From assembly GCF_004341515.1 (NCBI RefSeq), contig NZ_SLZF01000001.1, positions 806,001-870,000 of the forward strand: a DNA stretch of 64,000 nucleotides, read 5' to 3'. Positions 43,957-52,955 of this stretch are shown piece after piece; within the stretch, counting starts at the first letter, position 1; each line of letters opens with the position of its first letter. The DNA is from Allobosea sp. BK604 (lineage in GTDB: Bacteria; Pseudomonadota; Alphaproteobacteria; Rhizobiales; Beijerinckiaceae). The notes below the pieces were generated by a model that had not been told where the DNA came from, made no database searches, and saw only the letters and a list, made by a program, of their open reading frames with translations. Both the position numbers and the translations under genes were made by a program.

Positions 43957-44913
43957 TCAGGCGGAGAGCGCCGTCGGCGCCAGGCAGGCTTCGCAGACCG
44001 CCGCGACATGGCGGTGGTCCGTGCCGCAGCAGCCGCCCAGGATGCGCATGCCCGGGAAGTTGCGGCGGAGGGCCTGGTAGCGCCGGCCGAGATCGGCCGG
44101 ATCGCCCTCGTCCAGCACCTCCGACTCGTCGAGCTCGGCATGGCTGCGCGCCGAGGCATTGGCGCGCACGCCGTGCACGCGCTTGATCCAGCCCTCGCCT
44201 GCCTCCAGCGCCTGCTCGAAATGTGTCGGATGGGCACAGTTGATCATGTAGTAGAGCGGCGCGCCGCCGGTCTCGTCATCGACGATCTCGACAGCCTCGC
44301 GCAGGCTGCGGCCGGTCACCAGCCGGCCATCGGTCTCGACCGTAAAGGAGATGGCGCAGGGCATGTCGTGCTCCTTCGCCGCCAGCGCGACGCCGATCGC
44401 CTCCTCGACATTGCTCAGCGTATAGGCCGCCACCATGTCGGCCGCGCTGTCGGCGAAGGCGGCGATCTGGGCGCTGTGATAATCCTGCGCCTCGACCGCG
44501 CCCATGAAGCCGGCCTTGTAGCCGTCGCCGCGCGGTCCGATCGCGCCCGAGATCACGCAGGGCATCGAGGGCGTCTCCCAGCCCGAGCGCAACTCCTCCA
44601 GCACCCGGATCGATGCCTGGTTCGCCGCGCGCAGGGCGTCCGGCCCGTAGCCGAGCTTCGCGCCCCAGTCCGGATTGGCCCGCCAGGTCGCACTGTCCAG
44701 CACGAAGCCGACGCCGCGCCCGCGCGCGATCGCCAGATAGCTCTCGTAATAGGCCTTGAGATGCGCCCTGCCCGCTTCGTTCGCGAGCAGGACGAAGGAG
44801 GCGAAATGCGGCAGCTCCAGCCCATCGTGGAAGATGAACGTCGTCTCCATGCCGCCATCGCTGAGGAAAAGCCCACCCTGCATTTGCGGCAGGGACTGAC
44901 GATACTTGGCCAT
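43957..44913 (-). CDS. Homocysteine S-methyltransferase family protein
   Basis: Zinc methyltransferase-type TIM barrel of 318 residues. The three zinc cysteines are in MINCAHPTHF and GGCCGTD, with the N-terminal LSDGGMETTFIFHDG typical of the family. It would move a methyl group from S-methylmethionine or another donor to homocysteine; the donor is not known. ATG 44913 has AGGGAG nine bases upstream, better than the earlier in-frame start. It ends one base after the chemoreceptor stop on the opposite strand. Confidence 0.9.
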   Translation of the reverse strand: MAKYRQSLPQMQGGLFLSDGGMETTFIFHDGLELPHFASFVLLANEAGRAHLKAYYESYLAIARGRGVGFVLDSATWRANPDWGAKLGYGPDALRAANQASIRVLEELRSGWETPSMPCVISGAIGPRGDGYKAGFMGAVEAQDYHSAQIAAFADSAADMVAAYTLSNVEEAIGVALAAKEHDMPCAISFTVETDGRLVTGRSLREAVEIVDDETGGAPLYYMINCAHPTHFEQALEAGEGWIKRVHGVRANASARSHAELDESEVLDEGDPADLGRRYQALRRNFPGMRILGGCCGTDHRHVAAVCEACLAPTALSA

Positions 44914-45374
44914 GAAAGGTCTCCCTGAAATCGGTTTGCACCCGGCTCGGTACCCCATCGCGGTGCCGTCGCCGGACCGCCCCGGTTATCTCCAGATCGA
45001 CCGTCCTAAACTAGAAAGCTCGTGGTACTGTGCCGCAGATCACGGAAAAGGCGGGCCGTTTCAACGGGTTGGGCGAGTGATAGCGCACCGCAGCAGGGCT
45101 CTGTCAGGAGCGTCGCCGCGCGAAACAGCACCAGTGGTACAGTTTTCGAAGGGTTCGCCGTAAGCAAGTGCATCGCAACTGCGCAAGGACACGACGAATG
45201 GCAACCCGCTCCCAGGTCGTTCGTCAAGAGGTTGCCTTTCGCCGCACTCGACCAGTGCCGCAACGAGGCTAGTCGTCCGGAGTTGTCGCAAACCAATCGC
45301 AAATGCGCTATGGTCTGGCAGTCCTGTCACCACCCGTCGGCGGATCAGCTGCGAAGCCGCGAGGAGAGGTTTGC
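44914..45374. other. 461-bp region without a recognisable gene
   Basis: Short open frames on both strands overlap each other and show no family motif. The stretch holds two GTGGTAC words (about 45021 and 45132) and ends in GAGGAGAGG, the ribosome site of the next gene. It is less regular in codon-position GC than its surroundings. It presumably contains the promoter of the Tat-protein operon; I see nothing else. Confidence 0.4.
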
Positions 45375-45863
45375 ATGACCACTGTCCTAATGTGCCGTCG
45401 CAGCCTCATCGCGGCCGGTGGATCCTTCCTGGCGACCGGCCTTCCGGGGCTGCTGTCGCTCGCCCGCGCCGAAGGCCTCGCACCGACCCCATCGATGTCT
45501 GGTGGTGCCAACAACTATCGCAAAGGTGCACCGATCGTGGACCGGATCGGCAAGGGTGGCTTTTGGATGAGTGGCACAGTTCGCCGCTCGGGCGACGGGG
45601 CTCCACTTGCCGGGCAGCGCATCCAGATCTGGGCGCATACGACCGAGGGCCAGGAGCACGAACTGCAAAGTCATGGCGCCACGCTGACCGATAAGAACGG
45701 CGGGTTCCGTCTTGAGATGCCTCAGATTGTTCCGGTTTTTGGCCAACCGCATGGCCACCTCGCCTATGACAGTGGCGAGTTTCATACCGTGTTCCTGCGC
45801 CCGGTGATGCGAAGCGCAAAGGACAAGAGCCTCGAGGCTCACTTCATCCTTCAGCCGGTCTGA
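45375..45863 (+). CDS. Small Tat-exported protein with intradiol-dioxygenase-like fold
   Basis: Protein of 162 residues with a twin-arginine signal, CRRSLIAAGGSFLATG. The mature part has the beta-sandwich pattern of intradiol dioxygenases and transthyretin-like domains: SGTVRRSGDGAPLAGQRIQIWAH, TLTDKNGGFRLEMP, QPHGHLAY (split from a longer run). The histidine region is kept, but the tyrosine ligand position after the IQIW strand reads TTEGQEHE, so ring cleavage is doubtful. ATG 45375 follows GAGGAGAGG. The next gene, a heme membrane protein, starts 17 bases downstream, so the pair may be an exported redox module. Confidence 0.7.
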   Translation: MTTVLMCRRSLIAAGGSFLATGLPGLLSLARAEGLAPTPSMSGGANNYRKGAPIVDRIGKGGFWMSGTVRRSGDGAPLAGQRIQIWAHTTEGQEHELQSHGATLTDKNGGFRLEMPQIVPVFGQPHGHLAYDSGEFHTVFLRPVMRSAKDKSLEAHFILQPV

Positions 45864-45880
45864 TCGGACTCGAAAAAAGA

Positions 45881-46510
45881 ATGAGAGTTGCCCGGGCGAC
45901 GCTGATCTGGGCAGCCCTTGTGGCGGCTATATGCGCGCCAATCGCCTTCGCGGCGGCAAGTCCTCTGCATGCCTGGCGCGGTTCGGTCTACATAATCGCC
46001 GGATTTGCAGGGATCTTCGCGCTAGCTCTGGTCCTTCTTCAACCCCTGCTGATCGGCGGCTACCTCCCAGGACTCCCGGGTTATCGTGGACGGCGCGCCC
46101 ATCACTGGATCGGAGTGGTGCTTGCCGTAGCGGTTGCGATCCATGTCGGGGGGCTTTGGATCAGTAGCCCGCCCGACATGATCGATGCCCTTCTGTTCTC
46201 ATCGCCAACACCCTTCTCCACTTGGGGGGTGATCGCCATGTGGGCGATCTTCGCTGTTACGATTCTGGCTGCGCTCCGCCGGAAGGTGGGACTGTCGCCG
46301 TCAACGTGGCGCCTCGCTCATATGGTCCTCGCGGTCATCATTGTCGTAGGCGGTGTCGTCCATAGCCTGCTGATCGAGGGGACGATGGAAACGATGTCGA
46401 AGGCGGCCCTGTGCGCACTCACGCTCGCGGCGGCCATAAAGGTCATGATCGACCGGCGTGTTTGGAGACGGCGAGCAACCTCTCGCGGAGGCAATCTTTC
46501 GAAAGGATAG
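45881..46510 (+). CDS. Ferric-reductase-like heme membrane protein
   Basis: Membrane protein of 209 residues with six hydrophobic segments. Paired histidines typical of a b-type heme cytochrome are placed on two helices: RRAHHWIGVVLAVAVAIHVGG and WRLAHMVLAVIIVVGGVVH (the second helix pair, residues about 145-165). This is the ferric reductase-like transmembrane domain without the cytoplasmic FAD/NAD domain, so electrons must come from another protein. Seventeen bases downstream of the Tat-exported protein, its probable partner. The C-terminal 20 residues are basic. Confidence 0.83.
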   Translation: MRVARATLIWAALVAAICAPIAFAAASPLHAWRGSVYIIAGFAGIFALALVLLQPLLIGGYLPGLPGYRGRRAHHWIGVVLAVAVAIHVGGLWISSPPDMIDALLFSSPTPFSTWGVIAMWAIFAVTILAALRRKVGLSPSTWRLAHMVLAVIIVVGGVVHSLLIEGTMETMSKAALCALTLAAAIKVMIDRRVWRRRATSRGGNLSKG

Positions 46511-46847
46511 TGCGTCGTGTAGGCGAGCGAGCCGATATGTTCGCCGCGGCCCCATCACCTTCGCAATCGCCTGGGCAGCGAGCCCCAATCGCTCGAAAGC
46601 TGCCCGCTTCCATGGGCCTCGCAGCAATTGCCCCTGCCCCGCGGGGTTGCACGATGCAGATGGCGCGTTCGCGTTGCTCCACCTCTCGAAAATGAGTGAA
46701 CGTCGAAAGCTGATTCAGAAATTCATGCGTGAATTGCATGGCGGATGAGCCGAGACCGCTTCGCGATTTCACGTTTTAATCACGATGTTGCGGCTTGTTC
46801 GATCCCAAGACCGGCGCCGCTGGCTCGCCTACCCGAAACGGATCGTA
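46511..46847. other. 337-bp region without a recognisable gene
   Basis: Open frames of about 95-110 codons overlap on both strands, none with a known motif or a good ribosome site. The 3' part (46740-46847) is more AT-rich, with TCACGTTTTAATCACGATG, and could hold the promoter for the DMT transporter. No repeat or RNA gene was recognised. Confidence 0.4.
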
Positions 46848-47825
46848 ATGTCTCCCCCGTCCTCTGCCGTCATCGCGGCCGATACCGATGCCTTTGCCAC
46901 GGCTCTGAAGCCGGTGCAGCACGTGCCGGCGGCGCCCGCCGGGGTGACCGACAATACGTTGGTCGCGATCGGACTTATTCTTGCGAGCACCCTGTTCTTC
47001 GCTGCTGGCGATGTGACGGCGAAACTGCTGACAGGCAGCCTGCCGGGATTGCAGGTAACGTGGCTGCGCTACGTCGTATTCGCCCTATTGGTGGTCCCGG
47101 CGACGCTGCTTGTTCGCGGCCGCAGCGGTTTGAGAACGAAGTCTATCGGAATGCAGTCGCTGCGGGGCATTGCAGTCGCGGGGTCCGCTGTACTCTTTGT
47201 CTCCGGCCTGACGATGCTCCCCGTCGCCGAAGCTACCGCCATCAATTTTATCTCCCCGATCTTCATTACGGCGCTTTCGATACCGCTGCTGGGCGAGAAG
47301 GTCGGCATACGCCGTTGGGCCGCCGCTGCGGTTGGCTTCGCGGGCGTGCTGATCGTGGTGCAGCCTGGCGGGTCTAGCTTCAGTGCCGCGGCCTTGCTCC
47401 CGATGGGGGCCGCCATGTCTTGGGCAATTGCCGCGATCGTAACGCGGAAAATGCACGCCGAGCGCCCCGAGGTCACTCTGGCCTGGTCAGCGATGATAGG
47501 CCTCGTCGTTCTGTCGCTAGGCGTTCCCTTCGTCTGGAAGAATTTAACCCTGCACGAGATCGGCATCGGCGTTCTCATGGGGCTATTCTCCACGGTCGGT
47601 CATGGCCTGGTCGTCCTGGCATTCAAGAAGGCTCCGGCTTCGGTGCTGGCTCCTTTCTCCTACGTGCAGCTTGCTTCTTCCTCTTTGTTCTCGTTCCTCA
47701 TGTTCGCAGCCGTCCCGCAGGCGATGACCTTTTTTGGTGGAGCCGTGATCGCAGCGAGCGGGCTCTACACCGCTCACCGCGAGCGGGTTCGCGCAAAGAC
47801 GGGACGCAACTTGCGAGGCGTTTGA
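46848..47825 (+). CDS. DMT superfamily (EamA) transporter
   Basis: Drug/metabolite transporter of 325 residues with ten hydrophobic helices in two EamA repeats. The first (about 35-165) includes LQVTWLRYVVFALLVVP and TMLPVAEATAINFISPIFI, the second (about 180-315) LAFKKAPASVLAPFSYVQL. RhaT/RarD-like EamA proteins export amino acids or other small metabolites; substrate unknown. ATG 46848 is chosen because of ACGGA upstream and the normal length. Codons such as ATT, TTT and TTA are more frequent than in neighbours, suggesting recent acquisition. Confidence 0.88.
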   Translation: MSPPSSAVIAADTDAFATALKPVQHVPAAPAGVTDNTLVAIGLILASTLFFAAGDVTAKLLTGSLPGLQVTWLRYVVFALLVVPATLLVRGRSGLRTKSIGMQSLRGIAVAGSAVLFVSGLTMLPVAEATAINFISPIFITALSIPLLGEKVGIRRWAAAAVGFAGVLIVVQPGGSSFSAAALLPMGAAMSWAIAAIVTRKMHAERPEVTLAWSAMIGLVVLSLGVPFVWKNLTLHEIGIGVLMGLFSTVGHGLVVLAFKKAPASVLAPFSYVQLASSSLFSFLMFAAVPQAMTFFGGAVIAASGLYTAHRERVRAKTGRNLRGV

Positions 47826-48033
47826 TGAGCTAGAGTTGCGTCTTACTCAAAGCGAGCTGCAGCGCGGCAAGCGGGCCGCTATCGCTCGCTCGACCGGCAG
47901 TGAGCGCCAGAAGCAGGCATTGGCCGGTCGCCGGAAGGCGGACATAATTTGCACCTGACGCAATAGGCTGACATCGACGCGTCTCCTGTTATCTAGTTGG
48001 ACCGATGCCAAGTGCGAACGCAACGAGGTCAGC

Positions 48034-48876
48034 ATGAGTCCGCGCGAAGCGTCATTCCTCGCGCGGGTGCAGGAAGCGCTCCCGAATCTTCATCCGGCCG
48101 AGCGCAAGCTCGGGCTGATGCTTTGCGATTTTCCAGGTGATCTGGCGAGCTATTCAACCGTCGAGCTGGCGAAACTCGCGAATGTCTCGACCCCCACGGT
48201 CTCCCGCTTCATAAGGCGGCTTGGCTATGCCTCCTATGAAGAAGCCCGAGTCCAGGCCCGCCTCGAGCGCGAGAGCGGTTCGCGTCTCTATCTCGGGAGC
48301 AGAACCAGGACCGGCGCCAGCCCATCGTTCGCGGATCGCTTCGACCATTATCGCGCCAATCTCGACGGTACGGCCCAATGGCTCGATCCGGCACTGCTGG
48401 ATTCGGTGACGAACGCGCTGCTCTCCGCGCGGCGTGTCTGGACAATCGGCCTGCGCGCCGGGCAAGCTTTCGCCGTCTACATGCACTGGCAATTGCTGCA
48501 GGTGGTCGAGCAGGTCGCATTGCTGCCGGCCGCCGGCCAGACGCTTGGGGAGCATGTCGTCGGCTTCACGCAGGACGATGTCGCGATCGTGTTCGGGCTG
48601 CGCCGCCGCGTTGTCGCGATGGACGCGATCCTCTCCGCCATCCGTAAGCGCGGCTGCCGCATCCTTTACATCACTGACGAGGGTGTCGCATTTCATCATG
48701 ATGCGACCTGGCATATCCGCTGCTCTACGACCTCGCCCGGGCCGCTGTTCAGCCATGTCGGCGTAATCGCCGCCTGCCACGCCATCGCCGAGGGCGTGAT
48801 CGAGAAGGCAGGGCCCGATGCCGCGGCGCGGCTGCGAGCTTTCGAAGCCATTAACGAGGCTCTCGACGACGCTTAG
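48034..48876 (+). CDS. MurR/RpiR family transcriptional regulator
   Basis: Regulator of 280 residues. The N-terminal HTH_6 domain (about 5-78) contains AKLANVSTPTVSRFIRRLGY, and the C-terminal SIS sugar-phosphate domain (about 120-255) contains RVWTIGLRAGQAFAVYMH. Such proteins usually bind phosphosugars or related effectors and control the adjacent catabolic genes. It is followed on the same strand, after 162 bases, by the amidohydrolase-ABC operon, which it likely controls. Two dyads in that gap are candidate operators. Confidence 0.92.
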   Translation: MSPREASFLARVQEALPNLHPAERKLGLMLCDFPGDLASYSTVELAKLANVSTPTVSRFIRRLGYASYEEARVQARLERESGSRLYLGSRTRTGASPSFADRFDHYRANLDGTAQWLDPALLDSVTNALLSARRVWTIGLRAGQAFAVYMHWQLLQVVEQVALLPAAGQTLGEHVVGFTQDDVAIVFGLRRRVVAMDAILSAIRKRGCRILYITDEGVAFHHDATWHIRCSTTSPGPLFSHVGVIAACHAIAEGVIEKAGPDAAARLRAFEAINEALDDA

Positions 48877-48942
48877 TCGTGCCGCCGATTCAGGCAGTTC
48901 GGGCGCCTCACGGGACCATATTCTGTGCTTTTGCCGGTGTGG

Positions 48943-48966
48943 TTGCGCAAATTGTTTGCAGCGCAA
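48943..48966. promoter_or_regulatory. TTGCGC / GCGCAA dyad upstream of amidohydrolase operon
   Basis: Six-base arms TTGCGC and GCGCAA flank a 12-base AT-rich centre, about 70 bases before the amidohydrolase start. Candidate RpiR operator or hairpin, from symmetry and position only. Confidence 0.3.
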
Positions 48967-49020
48967 TAGCTGCCGCTTGCGCTGCCCAAGAAACAATGTT
49001 TGCGTGGATCGACGATTAAG

Positions 49021-49035
49021 AAGAGATCATTTCTT
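49021..49035. promoter_or_regulatory. AAGAGATCATTTCTT dyad at the amidohydrolase ribosome site
   Basis: Imperfect 15-base palindrome (six of seven pairs match), ending three bases before the ATG at 49039. A regulator bound here would cover the translation start region. Alternative candidate operator for the RpiR protein. Confidence 0.3.
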
Positions 49036-49038
49036 GAT

Positions 49039-50076
49039 ATGAATCGCCACGAGCCCACGCTCATCGCGGCCGCCGAGCCAGTGCGACGCACGATCGAACT
49101 GCCTGACGAACTCCTCGTCGGCACAATTGATACGCATATTCACAGTGGGCCCTGGCTGAACACATGCCCGGGCCGCGTCGATCCGTTCCAGATTGCGCAA
49201 CAGGCCAAGGCAGCGGGGATGGCGGGCGTGGTCTTTTACGACCATACGCTTGGCAACAGCTGCGGAACCGCCTGGCTGGCGCAGCGGGCGGTGCCCGGCA
49301 TCGACATCTTCGGCGGCATTATCCTCACCTCGGTACAAGGCGGGATGAATCCGCGCGCCGTCAAGACGGCGCTCCGCTACGGCGCCGGGGCCAGGTTCGT
49401 GCATTTCGGCGCTCACTGCACCTACCATATGGCGAGCCGCGAAGGCGCGATGGTCGATGGCCGCCCGGTCCCTTTCAAGGACCTCTATCCCCGCTTCGCC
49501 GAGGAGGAGCTGTCGCGCGCCATCCGCATTCCACTCGCCGATCCGATCTCGGCCGAGCTCGAGGAAATCCTCGCGCTCGTCGCGGACCACCCCGAAGTCT
49601 ACATGAACACCGGCCACGTCTCGCCGGAGGAGGTGCTGCGGCTGGCCGATCTCGCTGAGCGCTTCGGCATCCGCCGTATGGTCGTCGCCCATCCGGCGCG
49701 GGCGTTGCTGAACCTCGACCAGCAGAAGAACCTCGCCGCCCGCGGCTTCTTTCTCGAAGGTGCCTGCTCGGACTGGATGTTCCATCGCGGCCTGCCGCGC
49801 ACGAACTACTATGTAGAGCGAGAATATGCCGACGAGATCGCCGGCATCGCCAATGCCCCGCAGTTCGCTGGCGTCGTGCCATGGGCTCGGCAGTTGCGCG
49901 AGATCGGCCTCGACCAGATCGTCCTCGGCACGGATTACGGCATCGGCTCCGGACCAACGCCTGCCGAAGGCATGCGGCTCCTGATCAGCACGCTGCTCGA
50001 TCTCGACTTCGGCATCGACGAGATCGCCCTCCTGACGAAGCGCAATCCCGCGCGCCTGCTCGGCCTCGCCGAATGA
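49039..50076 (+). CDS. Amidohydrolase-fold metal-dependent hydrolase (DUF6282-like)
   Basis: TIM-barrel hydrolase of 345 residues. The metal motif HxH is in GTIDTHIHSGPW, with further histidines in GVVFYDHTLGNSC, MNTGHVSPEE and VAHPARALL, and the catalytic aspartate in VLGTDYGIGSGP. It resembles the DUF6282 group, whose substrate is unknown. ATG 49039 is chosen; an in-frame TTG 13 codons upstream is weaker. It heads an operon with a polyamine-type ABC importer, overlapping the first permease by four bases, so it probably hydrolyses the imported compound, perhaps an amide or cyclic amine (inference). Confidence 0.83.
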   Translation: MNRHEPTLIAAAEPVRRTIELPDELLVGTIDTHIHSGPWLNTCPGRVDPFQIAQQAKAAGMAGVVFYDHTLGNSCGTAWLAQRAVPGIDIFGGIILTSVQGGMNPRAVKTALRYGAGARFVHFGAHCTYHMASREGAMVDGRPVPFKDLYPRFAEEELSRAIRIPLADPISAELEEILALVADHPEVYMNTGHVSPEEVLRLADLAERFGIRRMVVAHPARALLNLDQQKNLAARGFFLEGACSDWMFHRGLPRTNYYVEREYADEIAGIANAPQFAGVVPWARQLREIGLDQIVLGTDYGIGSGPTPAEGMRLLISTLLDLDFGIDEIALLTKRNPARLLGLAE

Positions 50077-51014
50077 GCTCGGTGGCGCAGCAGTCGGCTG
50101 TCGCTCCGGCGCGCGCCCAGCGCGCCGAGACCGCGCCGCACGGTCGCTACGCGCTACCGAAAGGAGCATTGTTGGTCGCGCCCGCCGCCATCTTCCTACT
50201 CGCCTGCTTCGTCGTGCCGATCGCCCAGATGGTGGGCTACAGCCTGACTGCGCATATGGACCAGGGCATCGCGGTTCCAGGCCTGACCACCGAAAACTAT
50301 GCGCGATTGTTCCGCTCCAACCTCTATTGGGTCGTCCTGACCCGGACCCTGAGGATCGCCGCGATCACGAGCGTGATCTGCATCCCGATAGCCTATCCGC
50401 TGGCCTACGTGATGGCACGCGGCTCCGCCTTCTGGTCACGGCTGGTGATGTTTACCGTCATCTCGCCGCTGCTCGTCCTCGTCGTCGTTCGGGCCTATGG
50501 CTGGAAGCTCATCTTGGCCAAGCAGGGCTTTCTGAGCTGGCTGCTCCAGAATCTCGGCATTGCCCAGGCTCCGCCGACGCTGCTCTATACCGAATGGGCG
50601 GTCATCATAGCCTCGGCCCATGTCTTTCTGCCTTTCCTTGTGCTGCCGGTCGCCAGCGCGATCGGCAAGATCGACCTCGGGGTCGAGGATGCGGCGCGCA
50701 CGCTAGGCGCTGACTGGCGGGCCGTGTTCTGGCGCGTGACCGTGCCGCTCAGTCTCCCGGGACTGGCGGTCGGCGTGACGCTGGTGTTCTCCCTGACGGC
50801 GGCGTCCTATGTCACACCGCAAATTCTGGGCGGCAACTTCGCGGCGATGCTCGGCACGCTGGTGCAGCAGCAGGTTCTCTCGGTGAACGACTGGCCCTTC
50901 GGCGCGGCCCTGGCGACGGTCCTGCTCATCGTGACCCTGGTGGTCAATCTCGTGATGCTACGCCTTTTCGAGCGACGCTTTGCCCGCTGGGCCGGCCGGG
51001 GAGAGGCTCGATGA
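50073..51014 (+). CDS. ABC transporter permease, PotB-like
   Basis: Inner-membrane permease of 313 residues with six helices. The EAA loop reads GVEDAARTLGADWRAVFWRVTVP. The N-terminal 30 residues are cytoplasmic. It is the first of two unlike permeases of a spermidine/putrescine-type importer. ATG 50073 overlaps the amidohydrolase stop (ATGA); the open frame further upstream is a shadow. Its stop overlaps the next permease in the same way. Confidence 0.9.
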   Translation: MSSVAQQSAVAPARAQRAETAPHGRYALPKGALLVAPAAIFLLACFVVPIAQMVGYSLTAHMDQGIAVPGLTTENYARLFRSNLYWVVLTRTLRIAAITSVICIPIAYPLAYVMARGSAFWSRLVMFTVISPLLVLVVVRAYGWKLILAKQGFLSWLLQNLGIAQAPPTLLYTEWAVIIASAHVFLPFLVLPVASAIGKIDLGVEDAARTLGADWRAVFWRVTVPLSLPGLAVGVTLVFSLTAASYVTPQILGGNFAAMLGTLVQQQVLSVNDWPFGAALATVLLIVTLVVNLVMLRLFERRFARWAGRGEAR

Positions 51015-51817
51015 ACCCGGAAGCGCCGCGCATCCCGTTCGCCCTGGCGCTCTGCTGCACTCTGCTCTCGGCGGCCATCCTGGCGCCGATGATGATCCCG
51101 ATCGCCGTCTCGATCTCGGACAGCATGTTCGTGTCCTTCCCACCGCGCGGCTTCACCCTGAAATGGTATGGTCAGGTGCTGGCCGACCGGGAATTCCAGA
51201 CAACGTTCCTGTTCAGCTTCAAGCTCGCCCTGCTCGTGACCGCCCTGACCGTGCTGCTTGGTGTTCCGTGCGCCATCGGGTTGACGCGGTTCCGCTTTCC
51301 GGGCCGAAGCCTCATCTTTGCACTGATCCTGTCGCCGATCGTGTTCCCGGTGCTCGTCACCGGGGTCGCATTGCTGCAGTTCGCCTCGAGGCTGGGCTCG
51401 AACGATTCCTTCCTGCAACTGCTGGCTGGGCACACGGTGATCTGCCTGCCCTATCTCGTGCGCACTGTCTCGGGGGCTCTGCTGCTCGTCGTCCCCTCGA
51501 CGGAGGATGCAGCGCGCACCCTGGGGGCGGGGCAGTTCACCACCTTCCGACGCATCACCCTGCCGCAGATCCGCGGCGGCATCCTGGCAGGCTGTGTCTT
51601 CGCCTTCATCACCTCCTTCGACGACTATGCCATGGCGATGTGGCTGGCGGATGCCCGCCATTTCACGCTGCCGCTGCAGATTCACGTGTTCATCGAGCGC
51701 TCCTTCGATCCGAGCGTCGCCGCGATCTCGGCACTGATGGTCGCGTTCTCGTTGGCTCTGCTGCTCGTCGTCGAGCGCGCCCTCGGCCTCAAGATGCAGC
51801 GAATCGTCGCCGGCTGA
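51011..51817 (+). CDS. ABC transporter permease, PotC-like
   Basis: Second permease of 268 residues, six helices. The EAA loop is STEDAARTLGAGQFTTFRRI, followed by ITSFDDYAMAMW, the family-typical FDxY segment. It would form a heterodimer with the PotB-like protein. ATG 51011 overlaps the previous stop by four bases. It is followed by the binding protein after 37 bases. The substrate cannot be told from permease sequence. Confidence 0.9.
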   Translation: MNPEAPRIPFALALCCTLLSAAILAPMMIPIAVSISDSMFVSFPPRGFTLKWYGQVLADREFQTTFLFSFKLALLVTALTVLLGVPCAIGLTRFRFPGRSLIFALILSPIVFPVLVTGVALLQFASRLGSNDSFLQLLAGHTVICLPYLVRTVSGALLLVVPSTEDAARTLGAGQFTTFRRITLPQIRGGILAGCVFAFITSFDDYAMAMWLADARHFTLPLQIHVFIERSFDPSVAAISALMVAFSLALLLVVERALGLKMQRIVAG

Positions 51818-51854
51818 ACGTCACGCACATGGCACTCAAAAACGGGGAACGAAC

Positions 51855-52955
51855 ATGACCGGGATATTCTCAAAAGCTGCGACGACTGCCTTTGCTCCGA
51901 CCCGCCGCGGCTTCGTCGTATCGGCTGCGACGGCGATCGCAGCGCCGATGGTGCTGACGCGCGATGCCTGGGCCCAGGGTAAGGAAATCGTCATCGGAAT
52001 CTGGGGCGGCGCCCAGGGCGAGTTCATTCGCAAGCAGGTGATCCCAGCCTTCGAGAAGGATTTTGGCTGCAAGGTACTTGCTGAGGAAGGCTTCACTCTG
52101 CCCAACATCTCGAAGATGCGGGCGACGAAGTCGAACCCGAAGTACACGGTGATGTTCGTCGACGATCTCGCCGTGCCGATCTGCAAGGGCGAAGACCTGA
52201 TCGCGCCGCTTCCGGTCGACAAGATGCCGAACATGGCCAAGCTGTTCCCGCGCTTCAACTACGAGAACGGCTACGGCACCGGACTCGGCATCTCGATCGG
52301 CACCATGTACCGCAACACCGCCGAGAAGGCGCCGACAAGCTTCGCCGACCTCTGGGACCCGCGCTACAAGAACGGCATCAAGCTAAACAGCTGGCAGAAT
52401 ACCTCGGGACTGTTCTTCCTGATCGCCACGGCAGCGATCGTGACCGGTAAGCCCTTCGCCGAGGCGCAATACGAGGTCGACAAGATCTGGGCCAAGCTCG
52501 CCGAGATCAAGCCCAACATCCAGAATGTCTATACCTCGGGCGTCGAAGCCGCCAATGAGATTGCCCAGGGCCAGGCCGTCTTCGGCGGGATCGACTACTC
52601 CAAGTTCATCTACCCCTACACGGCCAAGGGCGCGCCGATCGACATGGTCTTTCTCAAGGAGGGCTGTTTCGCCGGCGTGAACTGTCAGGTTCTGGTCAAG
52701 GGCGGACCGAACCAGGATCTCGGTGCCGCCTTCATGAACCGCATGCTTTCGGCCCAGGTTCAGAAGGAACTCGCGGAGTTCGCCCTCGTGTCGCCGCCGG
52801 TCTCGAGCGTGGAACTGTCGCCGCAGGCGCTGAAATATGTCGCCTATCCGGATACACGCATGGACGAGCTGAACCTGTTCATGCCGGACTGGACCTATAT
52901 CAACAAGCAGCGCGCGGCCTGGACCGAAAGCGCCAACCGCATCTTCTCAGCATGA
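51855..52955 (+). CDS. ABC transporter substrate-binding protein, PotD-like
   Basis: Periplasmic binding protein of 366 residues with a twin-arginine signal, TRRGFVVSAATAIAAPMV, ending near DAWAQG. The mature part has the PotD/extracellular solute-binding fold (IGIWGGAQGEFIRKQVIPAFEK), a binding pattern also found in thiamine and iron binders. The middle WDPRYKNGIKLNSWQNTSG is typical of polyamine and opine-type members. It completes the importer with the ATPase whose start overlaps its stop by four bases. Confidence 0.9.
   Translation: MTGIFSKAATTAFAPTRRGFVVSAATAIAAPMVLTRDAWAQGKEIVIGIWGGAQGEFIRKQVIPAFEKDFGCKVLAEEGFTLPNISKMRATKSNPKYTVMFVDDLAVPICKGEDLIAPLPVDKMPNMAKLFPRFNYENGYGTGLGISIGTMYRNTAEKAPTSFADLWDPRYKNGIKLNSWQNTSGLFFLIATAAIVTGKPFAEAQYEVDKIWAKLAEIKPNIQNVYTSGVEAANEIAQGQAVFGGIDYSKFIYPYTAKGAPIDMVFLKEGCFAGVNCQVLVKGGPNQDLGAAFMNRMLSAQVQKELAEFALVSPPVSSVELSPQALKYVAYPDTRMDELNLFMPDWTYINKQRAAWTESANRIFSA

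Noticed and set aside
45006..45378. Small genes in the gap before the Tat protein, on either strand
   Set aside because: About 100-codon frames overlap each other, lack ribosome sites and motifs, and are no longer than expected by chance at this GC content.
49881..51014. N-terminally longer PotB-like permease
   Set aside because: The extra 64 codons overlap the amidohydrolase in another frame and are Arg-rich. ATG 50073 with the ATGA overlap fits the operon style.
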